Assembly (NCBI GenBank): GCA_023336205.1
Contig: JALQCR010000057.1
Coordinates: 1 to 40,807, forward strand
Origin: Pseudanabaena sp. Salubria-1
Lineage (GTDB): Bacteria > Cyanobacteriota > Cyanobacteriia > Pseudanabaenales > Pseudanabaenaceae
Direction of reading: 5' to 3'
DNA: 40,807 nucleotides
Shown here: positions 6,803-15,989 of the stretch, in pieces
Layout of the letters: every line of letters begins with the position of its first letter
Numbering within the stretch: the stretch's first letter is position 1
Notes under the pieces: generated by a model
Seen by the model: only the letters and a program-made list of their open reading frames with translations
What the model was told of the DNA's origin: nothing
The model's database searches: none
Position numbers and translations under genes: made by a program

Positions 6803-7267
6803 AAAGGTAGTCTTAAAAAGGAAAGGACACACGCAGGTAAAGAAGTGTTGTAATAATGAATAAAATTACAAAAGGCTCCAATTTGATTTTCCAACTTTTT
6901 AGAAAAGGATAAGGTCTTTCTAGCTAGTCTAGATACTCGTTGACGTAACGTACAGTTGAATCTCTCAATATAGTTGGTCTTTCCCGTTTCTTTCCCGACA
7001 GCCCTATGACGTTTGCTGGGCAGGACAACAGGATAAGACGAGTAGAAATCAGTGTAAATAACCACACATTGGCGATAGACACTAGGCAACGATTCCCATA
7101 ACTTCTGAACTAATTCACCAGTCTGAAACTCTCTACCAATGTGGATTTTCTGCGAATTGGCGACCACAGTCCCGACATTTATAATTTTGTTTCCCATGCC
7201 GAGCACTACCGTTTTTTACCACAGATACGGACTGGCAGGATGGGCAAGATGGCATTGACTCTGACAT
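6733..7267 (-). pseudogene. IS1 transposase remnant (InsA finger plus partial InsB)
   Basis: From ATG 7267 the minus strand reads MSESMPSCPSCQSVSVVKNG, then RHGKQNYKCRDCGRQFAENP, the IS1 InsA zinc finger (CxxC...CxxC). The frame is then lost. In another frame, LWESLPSVYRQCVVIYTDFY...KRHRAVGKETGKTNYIERFN...RQRVSRLARKTLSFSKKLEN follows, which is the C-terminal InsB catalytic region. The segment between ENP and TGELVQ, which normally carries the rest of InsA and the first catalytic aspartate, is absent. The frame runs past the element's left end into the neighbouring gene. It cannot encode active transposase. Confidence 0.8.
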
Positions 7268-7327
7268 TGCTTGACTCTGTAACAACCATCTAGATATTTT
7301 CCTACATCCTTTCCTTTTTAGGACTAC
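6807..7327 (-). mobile_element. Internally deleted IS1-family element
   Basis: Inverted ends of 21 bp, GTAGTCTTAAAAAGGAAAGG at 6807-6826 (plus one more base) and its complement at 7307-7327, match at 20 of 21 positions. Between them, on the minus strand, lie an InsA-type zinc-finger segment and the last two thirds of InsB. The total is 521 bp against roughly 0.7-0.8 kb expected for IS1. No target duplication was found. It is a dead, shortened copy that might be mobilised in trans. Confidence 0.75.
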
Positions 7328-7339
7328 TAAGATATTTTG

Positions 7340-7505
7340 ATGGCAAGTATTGAAGATGTTTGGTTACAAGTCAAGCGCTTTATTCGTAAGTTCTATCTAT
7401 CATTTATGCAAATCTTTTACGACAGTTAAGTTCTTTTTTGAGTTTATTACTCATCGACAAATCTTTAATTTTCCTAAGCTTTTTACCTATGGCTTTTTCT
7501 CATAA
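7340..7505 (+). pseudogene. 3' fragment of an IS630-type transposase
   Basis: Starting at 7340 the frame reads ASIEDVWLQVKRFIRKFYLS, which matches the conserved C-terminal block of IS630-type transposases (normally NPIEDVWLQ.K). A one-base frameshift near 7410 is needed to continue with KSFTTVKFFFEFITHRQIFN and FPKLFTYGFFS before a stop at 7503-7505. The 5' part is missing at the right end of the IS1 relic, so the IS1 element probably inserted into or next to this older copy. No other part of the element was found nearby. Confidence 0.6.
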
Positions 7506-7525
7506 CTCATTTAGGATTGCTATAG

Positions 7526-10500
7526 CTAACCAACTAATTGCACCGTTGAGCCTTCCTCATCCTTTGATACTTCAATCAATGTGTTAAACGCTTCCTTCAT
7601 CTGTGGCATATGCGTAATTACCAAAATGCACTCAAAATCTGGCGCGATCGCATTTATTGCACTGACAAGCCGATCGCAACCTAACTGATCTTGACTGCCA
7701 AAGCCTTCATCAATAATAAGGGTTTGCAAAGTACTCCCTTTGCGCTGGGCAAGCACGCGGGAGAGGGCTAGACGTACCGCAAAATTGATCCGAAATGCTT
7801 CACCGCCTGAATAGGTTTCGTAGGGTCTAGTGCCTTTGGTATCAGCAATTTCAATGTCGAGGGTTTCAATAATGCGATCGCTTTTTTTGCCAGATTTTTG
7901 GGTGATAAATCGTACATTTAATTGGCGATCGCTAAGTTGAGCGAGAATTTGATTAGCTTCCACTTCGATTTGTGGAAGTACATTTTCTAGCATTAAAGCT
8001 TGAATACCATTTTTCCCAAAGGCTTGATGAAGCTCTGTATGGATACGTTGGCGATGACGGACTAACTCTATTTGAGCAATGGTTTCTTGTTCGCGTTGAC
8101 GGCTTAGCTCTAGTTGTTGCTGTGATTGCTGAAGGCTGCCAATTTGAGCGAGTAGAGCATCCATTTGCGATCGCCAATTTTGGAGATTTTGACGCAAAGA
8201 TTGAATTTCCTGTGCATGATCACCATGTAAAGCTTTGATCTGAGATTGCAATTGGGAAATTTGAGCGGTAATATTTTGTAATTCTTGTTGATTAAGGTTT
8301 TGAGTTTGTTGTAAATGGTTTAGCTGTTGCTGAAGCTCGGGATATTCCTGCTCGGCGCGGGTGAGTTCTTGATAGCGCAATAATGAAGATGTGAGTTCTT
8401 GCTTTTGAACGCGGAGTTGTTGATGTCTGTCTGGTTCATAAGCCAACTGAGTAAGAGTGCGATCGCATTGTTCGAGTTCATGCTGTACTTCTAAATCGAT
8501 CAGATTTTTAGTTAGACGATCTTGTAATTGGTTGATTTTGGTTTGTAGATCAGGAATTTTTTGCGATAGATTATCGGCTTGACGCTGAGCATTTTTTAAT
8601 TCTGACTGCTTGATCTCCGCCCATCGCCAGCGTTCAACATCTCCACGGGCTAGAGCATGATTTTTTTCGTCATAAGCGAATTTATGGATATTTTTATCGA
8701 TGAGTTCCATCTCTTCCCATGCGTCACGCATATAGTTTTGAGTCTGGAGGCGATCGCCTAAATCCATAATCTCGGCATCAATTAGCGCCAGCCTTTGCTT
8801 TGCTTCAGCGATCGCCTTTAGTCTTTCCTGCAAAGTTCCTTTACGCTGAATCAAATCATTAAGCGGTGCGAGTTCCTTTTTGAGATTACGATATTCTTCT
8901 CGTAAAACTTCAATTTCGCAATTTGAGGCTGCTTGCTGCTCTTTTACTACCCAGATATCGGCTTGTAAATCGCGAGATTCCTGTTTGTGTTTTTTTTGGA
9001 CTAGCTGCCAATGAGCTTCATCTAGAGGGCGATCGCAAAGAGGACAAGGTGCGTTCGGCACGGTTAACTGACGCATTTTTGATTCTAATTTATTAAAAGC
9101 AGCCTCACTATCCGCCAATCTTGTTTTTAAACGTTCTAAAAAATCACGTCTCTCTAATCCTTTTTCATGAACTCGTTGTTGGTAAACTTGTTTATTTTGT
9201 AATAAAACAATTTGCCGATCTAGTTCTTTAGCATTAACTAATAACTGATCGTGATTCTTGACCTGTAAATATAACTGTTCGCGCTTCGCAACTAATTCTT
9301 CTAGTTTTGCAGCCAGTTTGGTCTGTTCCCTTTCCAGTTGATGCTTGAGAACTTGATGACGATGGATTAGAGGTGTGGATTGAGCATGGAGGCGATCAAA
9401 TTCTTGTAAGACAGCCCTTGCTTTGTGTAATTCCGCGATCGCGGCTTCGATTTCCCCAGTTCGGCTCAGAATACCTTTTAAGTCACTTTCCTGTTGTACT
9501 AAAGACTCTAATTGTGCTTGATAATGTCTTAACTGTCCCCTGAGTTCACTTTGCAGACTCGCAAGCTTGTGACTAAATTCTCCCCGTCGCTCACTAAGTT
9601 GTTGATACTTTTGAAACTTACGCTCCAGCTCTGATTCTTGGGTTGATAGTAATTGATAGCGTTCATAGTCTTGCAAAATCTGCGATCGCATTTTTAAACA
9701 TGCTTCTAATTGCTGTAATTGTTTTAGCTGACTGGCTAATTGTCGTGATGATTGCGCCAAATTGGTAGTGAGTGAAGCTTGCTGCTGTTGTTGCCAAGTT
9801 AGCTGCTGGGTCACACTTTGATATTGTTTTTGCAATTCTTCCGCAACTTGCAATTGGTGACGATCGCGAGATTCCCTTGATTGCAAATCCGTTAACTGCG
9901 ATCGCAAAATTTCTAACTGCGGTGCAATCGATTCTCCTGATTGAATTTGTTCTCGCAGATGTTCCAACATATTCTCTAAAACTGCCGACTCGCCCTTGCT
10001 AGTGCGGGCAGTGTCTTTGGCGCGTTCGGCAAGCTCGTCGTACTGTGACAAAGCTAACATATCCGCCAAAATCTGCTTGCGATCGCTAGGACGCTTTAGC
10101 ATAAATTCATCAGCACGACCTTGACGCAAATATGCGGAATTAACGAAGGTTTCGTAATCCATCTTCAGATGCGAAATGATTGTCTGCTGCGTCGATTGCA
10201 CCTTGCGCTCGGTTAGGGATTTAAATTTTCCTTCACTCTGCACCTGAAATTCTAAAGAAGTTGAACTATTGCGCGATCTGGTTCTGATGACCCGATAGAC
10301 TTCACCACCAGCGATAAATGTAAAGTCCACTTGAGCTTCTTTAGAACCAACATGAATCACATCATCTTGGCTTGCCACGCGGCTTGCACCCCAGATCGCC
10401 CAAGAAATCGCTTCTAATAATGATGATTTTCCCGCCCCATTTGCGCCACAAATGCAAGCAACATGCAGCCCACTAAAATCTAAGGCTAATTGTTGATAGC

Positions 10501-10537
10501 TCAAGAAATTTATTAATCGTAATTTCTGAGGGATCAT
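7526..10537 (-). CDS. sbcC: SbcC/Rad50-type nuclease ATPase
   Basis: SbcC pairs with the SbcD nuclease to cut hairpins and process DNA ends. The 1003-residue protein has the SMC-like layout. N-terminal MIPQKLRLINFLSYQQ is followed by Walker A CGANGAGKSSLLEA (about 31-44). Long coiled coils rich in Q, L and E occupy about 170-830, interrupted by the zinc hook CPLC in NAPCPLCDRPLDEAHW (about 490-505). The signature YSGGEAFRINFAVRLALSRVL and Walker B LQTLIIDEGFGSQDQLG lie near the C-terminus. Length is typical. No sbcD lies in the window. It is divergent from the small gene at 10692, sharing a 154-bp AT-rich promoter region. Confidence 0.93.
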   Translation of the reverse strand: MIPQKLRLINFLSYQQLALDFSGLHVACICGANGAGKSSLLEAISWAIWGASRVASQDDVIHVGSKEAQVDFTFIAGGEVYRVIRTRSRNSSTSLEFQVQSEGKFKSLTERKVQSTQQTIISHLKMDYETFVNSAYLRQGRADEFMLKRPSDRKQILADMLALSQYDELAERAKDTARTSKGESAVLENMLEHLREQIQSGESIAPQLEILRSQLTDLQSRESRDRHQLQVAEELQKQYQSVTQQLTWQQQQQASLTTNLAQSSRQLASQLKQLQQLEACLKMRSQILQDYERYQLLSTQESELERKFQKYQQLSERRGEFSHKLASLQSELRGQLRHYQAQLESLVQQESDLKGILSRTGEIEAAIAELHKARAVLQEFDRLHAQSTPLIHRHQVLKHQLEREQTKLAAKLEELVAKREQLYLQVKNHDQLLVNAKELDRQIVLLQNKQVYQQRVHEKGLERRDFLERLKTRLADSEAAFNKLESKMRQLTVPNAPCPLCDRPLDEAHWQLVQKKHKQESRDLQADIWVVKEQQAASNCEIEVLREEYRNLKKELAPLNDLIQRKGTLQERLKAIAEAKQRLALIDAEIMDLGDRLQTQNYMRDAWEEMELIDKNIHKFAYDEKNHALARGDVERWRWAEIKQSELKNAQRQADNLSQKIPDLQTKINQLQDRLTKNLIDLEVQHELEQCDRTLTQLAYEPDRHQQLRVQKQELTSSLLRYQELTRAEQEYPELQQQLNHLQQTQNLNQQELQNITAQISQLQSQIKALHGDHAQEIQSLRQNLQNWRSQMDALLAQIGSLQQSQQQLELSRQREQETIAQIELVRHRQRIHTELHQAFGKNGIQALMLENVLPQIEVEANQILAQLSDRQLNVRFITQKSGKKSDRIIETLDIEIADTKGTRPYETYSGGEAFRINFAVRLALSRVLAQRKGSTLQTLIIDEGFGSQDQLGCDRLVSAINAIAPDFECILVITHMPQMKEAFNTLIEVSKDEEGSTVQLVG

Positions 10538-10691
10538 GCTGTCTGATAGTTTGGTATGTAATAACCTGTGTGATACATTTATACTAGTTATTATTTAATT
10601 ATCATAATAGTGTATTTACTAACAAAGGTTTATCTAGCAGAGTTTTTACTTTTGCCTTTTACCTTTTTACTTTCGACTAGAAGAGGGAGTT

Positions 10692-11060
10692 ATGGAAGTA
10701 TGGGAAAAAATTAGCCGCCAAAGAGTTAAGTACATCGTCGATAGCTATCAGTTAGATGGCAATGACGATGAAGATTTTGATGAATATTTGGAAGATTTAT
10801 TACAAGCCTACGCACCTCCTCAAATTGAACTAGCGCTTGTCGAAGTTTTAATCGAAAGCTGGCGAATCACTCCTCTGGTTCGCGGTGTTGTTTTTCTAGA
10901 GCGATCGCATGAGCTTTTAAAAGATTGGGAAAATAAGCCAATCGCCCCTCATATTTCTCCTACACATTTCCGCTTGATTACAGGATTAGATCCCACACCA
11001 GTATTTGGTAATTGCATCACTCAACCAAATAGAAGTATTATTTCTACAGTCAACCAATGA
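10692..11060 (+). CDS. Conserved unknown protein
   Basis: This 122-residue protein is not assigned to a named family. It begins MEVWEKISRQRVKYIVDSYQ, has an acidic stretch (DGNDDEDFDEYLEDLLQAY, about residues 22-40), and a predicted helical core (IELALVEVLIESW.....VRGVVFLERSHELLKDWE). There is no membrane span or signal peptide. GAGGGAG lies just upstream of ATG 10692, a good ribosome-binding site, which supports both the gene and the start. It stands alone, divergent from sbcC. Confidence 0.75.
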   Translation: MEVWEKISRQRVKYIVDSYQLDGNDDEDFDEYLEDLLQAYAPPQIELALVEVLIESWRITPLVRGVVFLERSHELLKDWENKPIAPHISPTHFRLITGLDPTPVFGNCITQPNRSIISTVNQ

Positions 11061-11109
11061 TGTATAGAGCTTTTATTTTGCCTACAGCAAACTGAACCAA
11101 TATGCTGTT

Positions 11110-11136
11110 CCCCCAGAATTGGGGGCTAGGGGGCTA
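11110..11136. repeat. Short C5/G5 hairpin
   Basis: CCCCC (11110-11114), AGAATT, GGGGG (11121-11125), then CTAGGGGG. This short GC hairpin of a type often seen between cyanobacterial genes lies in the spacer after the 122-residue gene and may terminate it weakly. Confidence 0.35.
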
Positions 11137-11215
11137 ATAAATGTTGGCTTGACTGGATTTTATGACTTGTGTGTAAAAGTAGCCTCTACAAGGGAGGAAC
11201 TTAAATTCTCCCTCT

Positions 11216-11593
11216 TTGCAAACTAATGTGTACACACAAGTTGGACTTACCTCTTTTAATTCCTCTCTTGCAAAAGTGACATCTGAAAATGTCAAAACTT
11301 TAGGGCTTATAAATACTGATGATGCTTTGATCTGGCAATATGCAAAGGTCAATGGTTTTGTAATTGTTTCCAAAGATGCTGACTTTCAACAACGGAGTTT
11401 AGTTTATGGTCATCCACCGAAGTTTATTTATTTGCGTATTGGAAACAGTCCAACCTCTAAAATCACTCAAATCTTGAGAGATAATTTCGCGATTATTAAT
11501 GAGTTTATCGATAGTGAAGTAGAAAGTATTTTGGTTTTTCTTAGTTCTTACAAAAAATTGGGAATCTCAAAAGCTATCTTTCAAGTTTTTTGA
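11216..11593 (+). pseudogene. DUF5615-type PIN-like protein, degenerate N-terminus
   Basis: The central part, LGLINTDDALIWQYAKVNGFVIVSKDADFQQRS..YGHPPKFIYLRIGN, is characteristic of the DUF5615 PIN-like (VapC/Mut7-C-related) toxin family. Family members normally open with a beta strand ending in D-E/A-x-L, which carries a catalytic aspartate. Here the only open frame begins with TTG at 11216 and reads QTNVYTQVGLTSFNSS, so that first active-site aspartate is missing. The C-terminus (ILVFLSSYKKLGISKAIFQVF) is longer than usual. No DUF433-type antitoxin is adjacent. It is most likely a decayed toxin gene. Translation of the remaining frame is possible. Confidence 0.6.
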
Positions 11594-11784
11594 TCATTTT
11601 CAGGTAAAGTTGAAAAAGATAAAAGATTGATTTTTTCCTTTCTCCTTTTTCCTGCAAAGAGCTATGCGTAAGTTTTTGGGTTTGGTTGGGTTAGGAATTT
11701 TGTTGGTTGGGTTGCCTGTGCAGGTGATGGTGAGTGAGGTTGGCTGGGCGCAAACAGTTAGCGATCGTAATGCCGAGTCAATTA

Positions 11785-12843
11785 CAGCAAATACCGATCA
11801 AACCCGCCACAAAAGGAGCTAACTAAAAGGGTCGAAGCAGAGCCCACAATGATGAAACCAATTAAGAGCATCTTCATCAGTAATAGAATTAATAGCCATA
11901 GTAATTGCGTCGTCAAGAGCCGAAATTGTGCGAGCTTTAGCCGAGCGAATAATCTCTTTTAATTTTGACCAACATAACTCGATTGGCGATAAATCAGGAG
12001 AATAGGGAGGGATGAACTTAACCTGAGCACCAACGGATTCAATTAGGGTTTTAGCCATTGCAGCGTAATGTACAGGCAAATTATCCATAGCGACAATTGC
12101 CCCAACCCATAACCGAGGCAATAGTATTTTCTCAATGAAAACCAAAAAACTGGCGGTGTTGAGACTACCAGCAAAAGTCATCGCAGCAATCAACCCTTCA
12201 TCACTCATGGCTCCAATTAAAGTGATGTTTCTACCTTTGTTACCTGGACGGTCATCATATACCCTACATCCTCCTTGACATCTACCATAAAGCCTCGTCA
12301 TCGCTAGATTTAGCCCTGTCTCGTCAATGAATACAAGGTTTTTGACATCTATCGTATCTAGCCAACGACGAAACTCATAACGCAATTTTTTCACTCTTTC
12401 TGTCGCTTGTTCGCTGGCTACTAAAGTTTTTTTTACGCCCTAATTCTAAGCGCTTAAGCGTACGACTCAATCCTGATACGCTCACTTCTATTGTCTTTGT
12501 TTCATGTAGTTTTTCTTTGATCTCTCTGAGATATATGTCATTTTGCGCTTCAACAATTGTCTTTACTAATTCTTCATCTTTGCCTTTGATTTTCGACCGC
12601 CGATCTCCTCCTTGGGGTTTTGCTGCTATTTCATTTGTTTCTCGATACCGACGCAAAAAATCTCGAACAAATGACAAGCTTACTTTAAATCGTTTAGCTA
12701 TGCCTCTCTGCGTATTTTCTTTGTTTTCCCAAGCACTTAATATCTTTTTTCGTAAATCTAGCGAATATGCTGCCATATGTAATCTTTCCTTGATAATACT
12801 TTTAGCTTATTAGACTTGTGGCGGGTTTGATCGGTATTTGCTG
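11785..12843 (-). mobile_element. IS630-family insertion sequence in the TPR gene
   Basis: The element is 1059 bp. Its ends are perfect inverted repeats of at least 27 bp, beginning CAGCAAATACCGATCAAACC. It is flanked by TA on both sides (11783-11784 and 12844-12845), the TA duplication expected of the IS630/Tc1 group. It contains the two minus-strand transposase ORFs. Confidence 0.93.
11819..12776 (-). pseudogene. IS630-family transposase in two frames
   Basis: Frame 1 (12776-12375) encodes the helix-turn-helix part: MAAYSLDLRKKILSAWENKE, then RGIAKRFKVSLSFVRDFLRR. Frame 2 (through 12394 to 11819) encodes the DDE part: VFIDETGLNL (first D), IVAMDNLPVHYA (second D) and PPYSPDLSPIELCWSKLK (E). 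The switch happens at an A8 run (plus-strand T run 12427-12434) inside GRKK. Removing one A fuses both frames into one normal-length transposase of about 310 residues. Either the run gained a base, which kills the element, or a frame shift of +1 is used. The perfect ends suggest recent activity. Confidence 0.8.
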
Positions 12844-13890
12844 TAAGTTATACCAACTGGGGAGCCAACTATTAGACAAAGGACAACTAAAAGAAGCCTT
12901 AGCTACATTTCAAAAAGTTTTAGTCATTACTAGAGAAATTAAAGAGCGTCAGGGAGAAGGTGCAACTCTCAACAATATCGGCAGGATTTATCATGAACTT
13001 GGACAGTATCCGAAAGCCCTAGATTTTTTTCAGCAAGCTCTAACGATCTTAAAAGAAGTCAACGATCGCTCTGGAGAAGGGACAACCCTTAACAATATCA
13101 GCGAGGTTTACCGTAACCTCGGACAATATCTCAAAGCCTTAGATTATTCCCAACGTTCTCTAACGATCATAAAAGAAATTAACAAGCGTTCTGTAGAAGG
13201 ATTAATACTCAACAATATTGGCTTAATTTACTACAGCCTTGGACAATACGCAAAAGCCTTAAATTATTCTCAACAAGCCTTAACAATTACAAAAGAAGTT
13301 GGTAATCGCTATTTTGAAGGAAGAATCCTCAACAATATTGGCTCAATTTACAAGATATTCGGACAATATGCAAAAGCTCTAGATTATTACCAGCAATCTC
13401 TAACGATTAGTAAAGAAGTTATCGATCTCTCAATCGAAGGTGTAATTCTCAGCAATATTGGCAGTGTTTATGAAAGTCTCGGACAATATCCCAAAGCTCT
13501 AGATTTTCATCAACAAGCGCTAGTAATCATGAAACAAATCGGCTCTAGCTCTTACGAAGGAAAAATACTCAGCAGTATCGGCGGAGTTTACGATAGAATC
13601 GGACAGTATCTGAAAGCTCTAGATTTTCATCAGCAAGCCTTAGCTATCCAAAAACAAATTGGAGATCGCTCTGGTGAAAGTTCAACGCTTAACAGTATTG
13701 GTGGGGTTTACAATAGAATCGGACAGTATCCGAAAGCTCTAGATTTTTGCCAGCAAGCATTAGCTATTCAAAAACAAATTGGTGATCGCTTTGGTGAAAG
13801 CTCAACTCTTAACAATATTGGCGAGATTTACTATAGATCTGGAAAATATCCAAAAGCCCTAGATTTTTATCAGCAAGCCTTAGAAAGCAT

Positions 13891-14311
13891 TTAAGAATTG
13901 ACAGCAGTAAGATTTCTAAGCATTTTGCGGATCAAAGCTAGGTAAATAAAGGACTCCGAGGTATTCTCATAAAATTCATGATCCTTGCTGAGTCTGCGAT
14001 ATTTGCCTATCCAAGCGAAGGTTCTCTCCACAACCCAACGCTTTGACTCAACAACAAAACCTTTCTGCGCTTCCGCCCGTTTGCTTACTTCCCAAATGCA
14101 ATTAAAGTTGTCTTTAACCCACTTGGTTATGTCGTCACCAGAAAATCCCTTGTCAACTAATATCTTCTGCAATCGTCTCATTGGATACTTCAAACTTTCT
14201 AATAGTTTCATCGCCCCTGCCCTCTCGCCAACGTTTGCAGGGCATACCATAACCCCGATGGCCAAACCCAATGTATCAGCCATGATGAAGCGCTTGCGAC
14301 CATTAATCTTT
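13891..14311 (-). pseudogene. IS5-family transposase C-terminal fragment
   Basis: The minus strand reads KINGRKRFIMADTLGLAIGV, then VMVCPANVGERAGAMKLLES, ILVDKGFSGDDITKW and VVERTFAWIGKYRRLSKDHEF. This is the C-terminal catalytic half of an IS5-family (DDE_Tnp_1) transposase. The upstream half is cut off by the IS1595 element at 14312 and was not found beyond its other end (15332 onward). The fragment's stop codon overlaps the stop of the truncated TPR gene, so this IS5 copy truncates that gene. Confidence 0.8.
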
Positions 14312-15331
14312 CGCTCATGTAGGTAAATAGGTGGAAGGAGGAAAAAGAAGACGACGCAGGAAGTCAAAATCAATCCAACGTAGATTGTAAGCCCACTCGA
14401 ACATGGCTACATACAGATACAAATACTTCTTGTGAATACCTCGAAAGGGACGCAGAAAATTGCGTAAACCAACCCAAATGCCCTCCATAGTATTGCAATG
14501 AACCTCACAAAAACCATCTTGATCTTCATCGCGGGCATACTCGCGCTGAGAGTGACAAACGGTTTGACGCTCACGACCAGAAGCAGGTATGCGATTATAA
14601 GCATCGGATTCATCGGTATAGACTGTCGTGGTCGGTAAGGTCGTTACCTCTACCTGCGGTTGAATCGTGATTTGTTGAGTATTGTCACAGACCTTCATGC
14701 GGATCTGACCACTGTTGCGCCCAACAGTACCGACAATGGGTGGACGGTCATTTGCCATGGTTCCCTTGCCTTTGCGTTGATTCCCGCGTTGTCTTGGTGG
14801 GTCTGCTATTGGATCTTTTTTTTTGCTCCCTTTTCTCCTGCATTCTGAAACATCTCGTCCATCTCGGCTTCAGCATCGGGCAGATTACCATTAATCAAAT
14901 GGGCAAATCCTCGACGTTGGATGCGATGCCGCCAAGACAATAATGTCCCATAGTCGAGTCCTAGTTCCTCGGCTATGTGTTGGGTCGTTTGTCCTTGTAA
15001 GAATCCACGCAATATCAGCACGATCTGACCACAGGTGTAATGGCTTCCTGATAAGTCTGTTCCTGTAAAAATGTGAAACACTTTCCCACATTCCCGACAC
15101 TTATATTTGACGATTGGTGTACGTTGGCGATCGTGTGGCGCTTGTCCTGCTGGTATTGCGTGTCCACTTGGACAATGCAAACCCTTTGGATGCAGGATCT
15201 TTAATAACCATTCATAGCACGCTTGTTCATCTAACAATTCGGTCAGGGGAAATTTGATCATGGCATCTCTATCGATTCATGAAAATGACTTCCTCCTATT
15301 TTGCCATTTCACCTACTTCCCCATATGAGCG
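14312..15331 (-). mobile_element. IS1595-family element, copy A
   Basis: The element is 1020 bp with imperfect inverted ends: CGCTCATGTAGGTAAATAGG at the left and CGCTCATATGGGGAAGTAGG as the complement of the right. The copy at 22715-23734 is the same length and appears identical except for one C/T difference near 15278. No 8-bp target duplication flanks either copy. It interrupts the IS5 fragment. Confidence 0.88.
14315..15261 (-). CDS. IS1595 (ISXO2-like) transposase, probable -1 frameshift, copy A
   Basis: Frame 1 (15261-14806) begins MIKFPLTELLDEQACYEWLL and contains a zinc ribbon (CPSGH...CRECGKVF) and the start of the catalytic domain (EMDEMFQNAGEKGAKKK). It meets a stop shortly after an A9G run (plus-strand 14816-14824). 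Slipping back one base at A AAA AAG continues with DPIADPPRQRGNQRKGKGTM into frame 2 (MANDRPPIVG...), which carries VYTDESDAY and NTMEGIWVGLRNFLRPFRG, the remaining ISXO2-like catalytic motifs. The shift site is the same in copy B, which argues for programmed frameshifting rather than decay. The fused protein would be about 315 residues. Confidence 0.8.
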
Positions 15332-15989
15332 AGGTAGTTACGAAGCGATGGTCTTTGCTTTTGTCCACAAAACTGAATGAGTCTAGCAGAAGGCTGCTAG
15401 ACTCATGTTTTAAAGTAATTCAATTAAAGTTTCTACTAGAGGTTTACTGGAACGTGCTGGCATTGATTAACTGTACGCTGTAGCCCTTATCTTTTCAACT
15501 ACATAAGTTTGTCTCATCTTGTCTTCATGCTAGGTCAAAACCTAAAGAAACATTGAACAAAAAATTAAGAGACCCCAATAACAATACAGGCTATCGAAGT
15601 AATCAAAACTACACCGATCTTTAGAATAAGCACTGCCCCGTAAAGACCGAAAGAATCGTGGGGAGCAACAAAGCGTCAATCCGATTTGACTTTTAACTCT
15701 TTCTTTTTGCTTCTCCTTTTTGCTTTCAAAATTTAAGCTAGGTTTGCGTTTGGATTGAGTTGCTCTGTCTCTTGTGCCATGTATATACATTAACGTAAGT
15801 GGTGTTGTATAACACTATTTGTTTACATAAATTCACAAGTCTCTTGTGATTTAAAATTCGGTAGTTTTAGAAAGGAAATGATTTATATGGAAAGGATAAG
15901 TGGGGCTTAGTGCCATTTATGTGTTGTCTTTTTGTTTCCACCTAAAATTCTAAGTTTAGATTGCTACGGTCGTTAGAATGTGAGACCAA
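15332..15989. other. Gene-free stretch with one strong hairpin
   Basis: No convincing gene was found in these 658 bases. A perfect 13-bp hairpin ATGAGTCTAGCAG (15377-15389), loop AAGG, then its complement (15394-15406) followed by GTTTT looks like a terminator. A minus-strand frame at 15542-15790 lacks family features. Short palindromes (GTGTTGTATAACAC near 15807, TCACAAG/CTTGTGA near 15833) lie downstream of the tonB 3' end. The missing halves of the IS5 transposase and the TPR gene are not here. Confidence 0.5.

Larger units (their letters stand above)
11664..13894 (+). pseudogene. Secreted TPR-repeat protein, split by IS630 and 3'-truncated
   Basis: The 5' piece (11664-11784) encodes a signal peptide, MRKFLGLVGLGILLVGLPVQ ending near GWAQT. 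The 3' piece (12845-13894) encodes about eight TPR units of 40 residues (LNNIG.IY..LGQYPKALDF.QQAL.I.K). Deleting the IS630 element 11785-12843 and one TA joins them in frame as AESIKLYQLGSQLLDKGQLK, proving one original gene. The 120-bp units are highly similar in DNA. The 3' end breaks off inside a repeat (QQALESI) at an IS5 transposase fragment, and no continuation was found beyond 15332. Proteins of this type in cyanobacteria often end in a CHAT protease domain, which would be the missing part here (inference). Confidence 0.85.

Noticed and set aside
12818..12845. Apparent start of the TPR ORF (AGLIGICC...)
   Set aside because: These codons are the inverted repeat of the IS630 element. 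The real N-terminus is the signal peptide at 11664.
12946..13870. Regular repeat array that could suggest CRISPR
   Set aside because: The period is 120 bp, fully coding, and encodes 40-residue TPR units. There are no short repeats with unique spacers anywhere in the window.
15542..15790. Minus-strand 82-residue frame downstream of tonB
   Set aside because: It has no recognisable domain, no convincing ribosome-binding site and odd composition. It is likely chance in a gene-free stretch.
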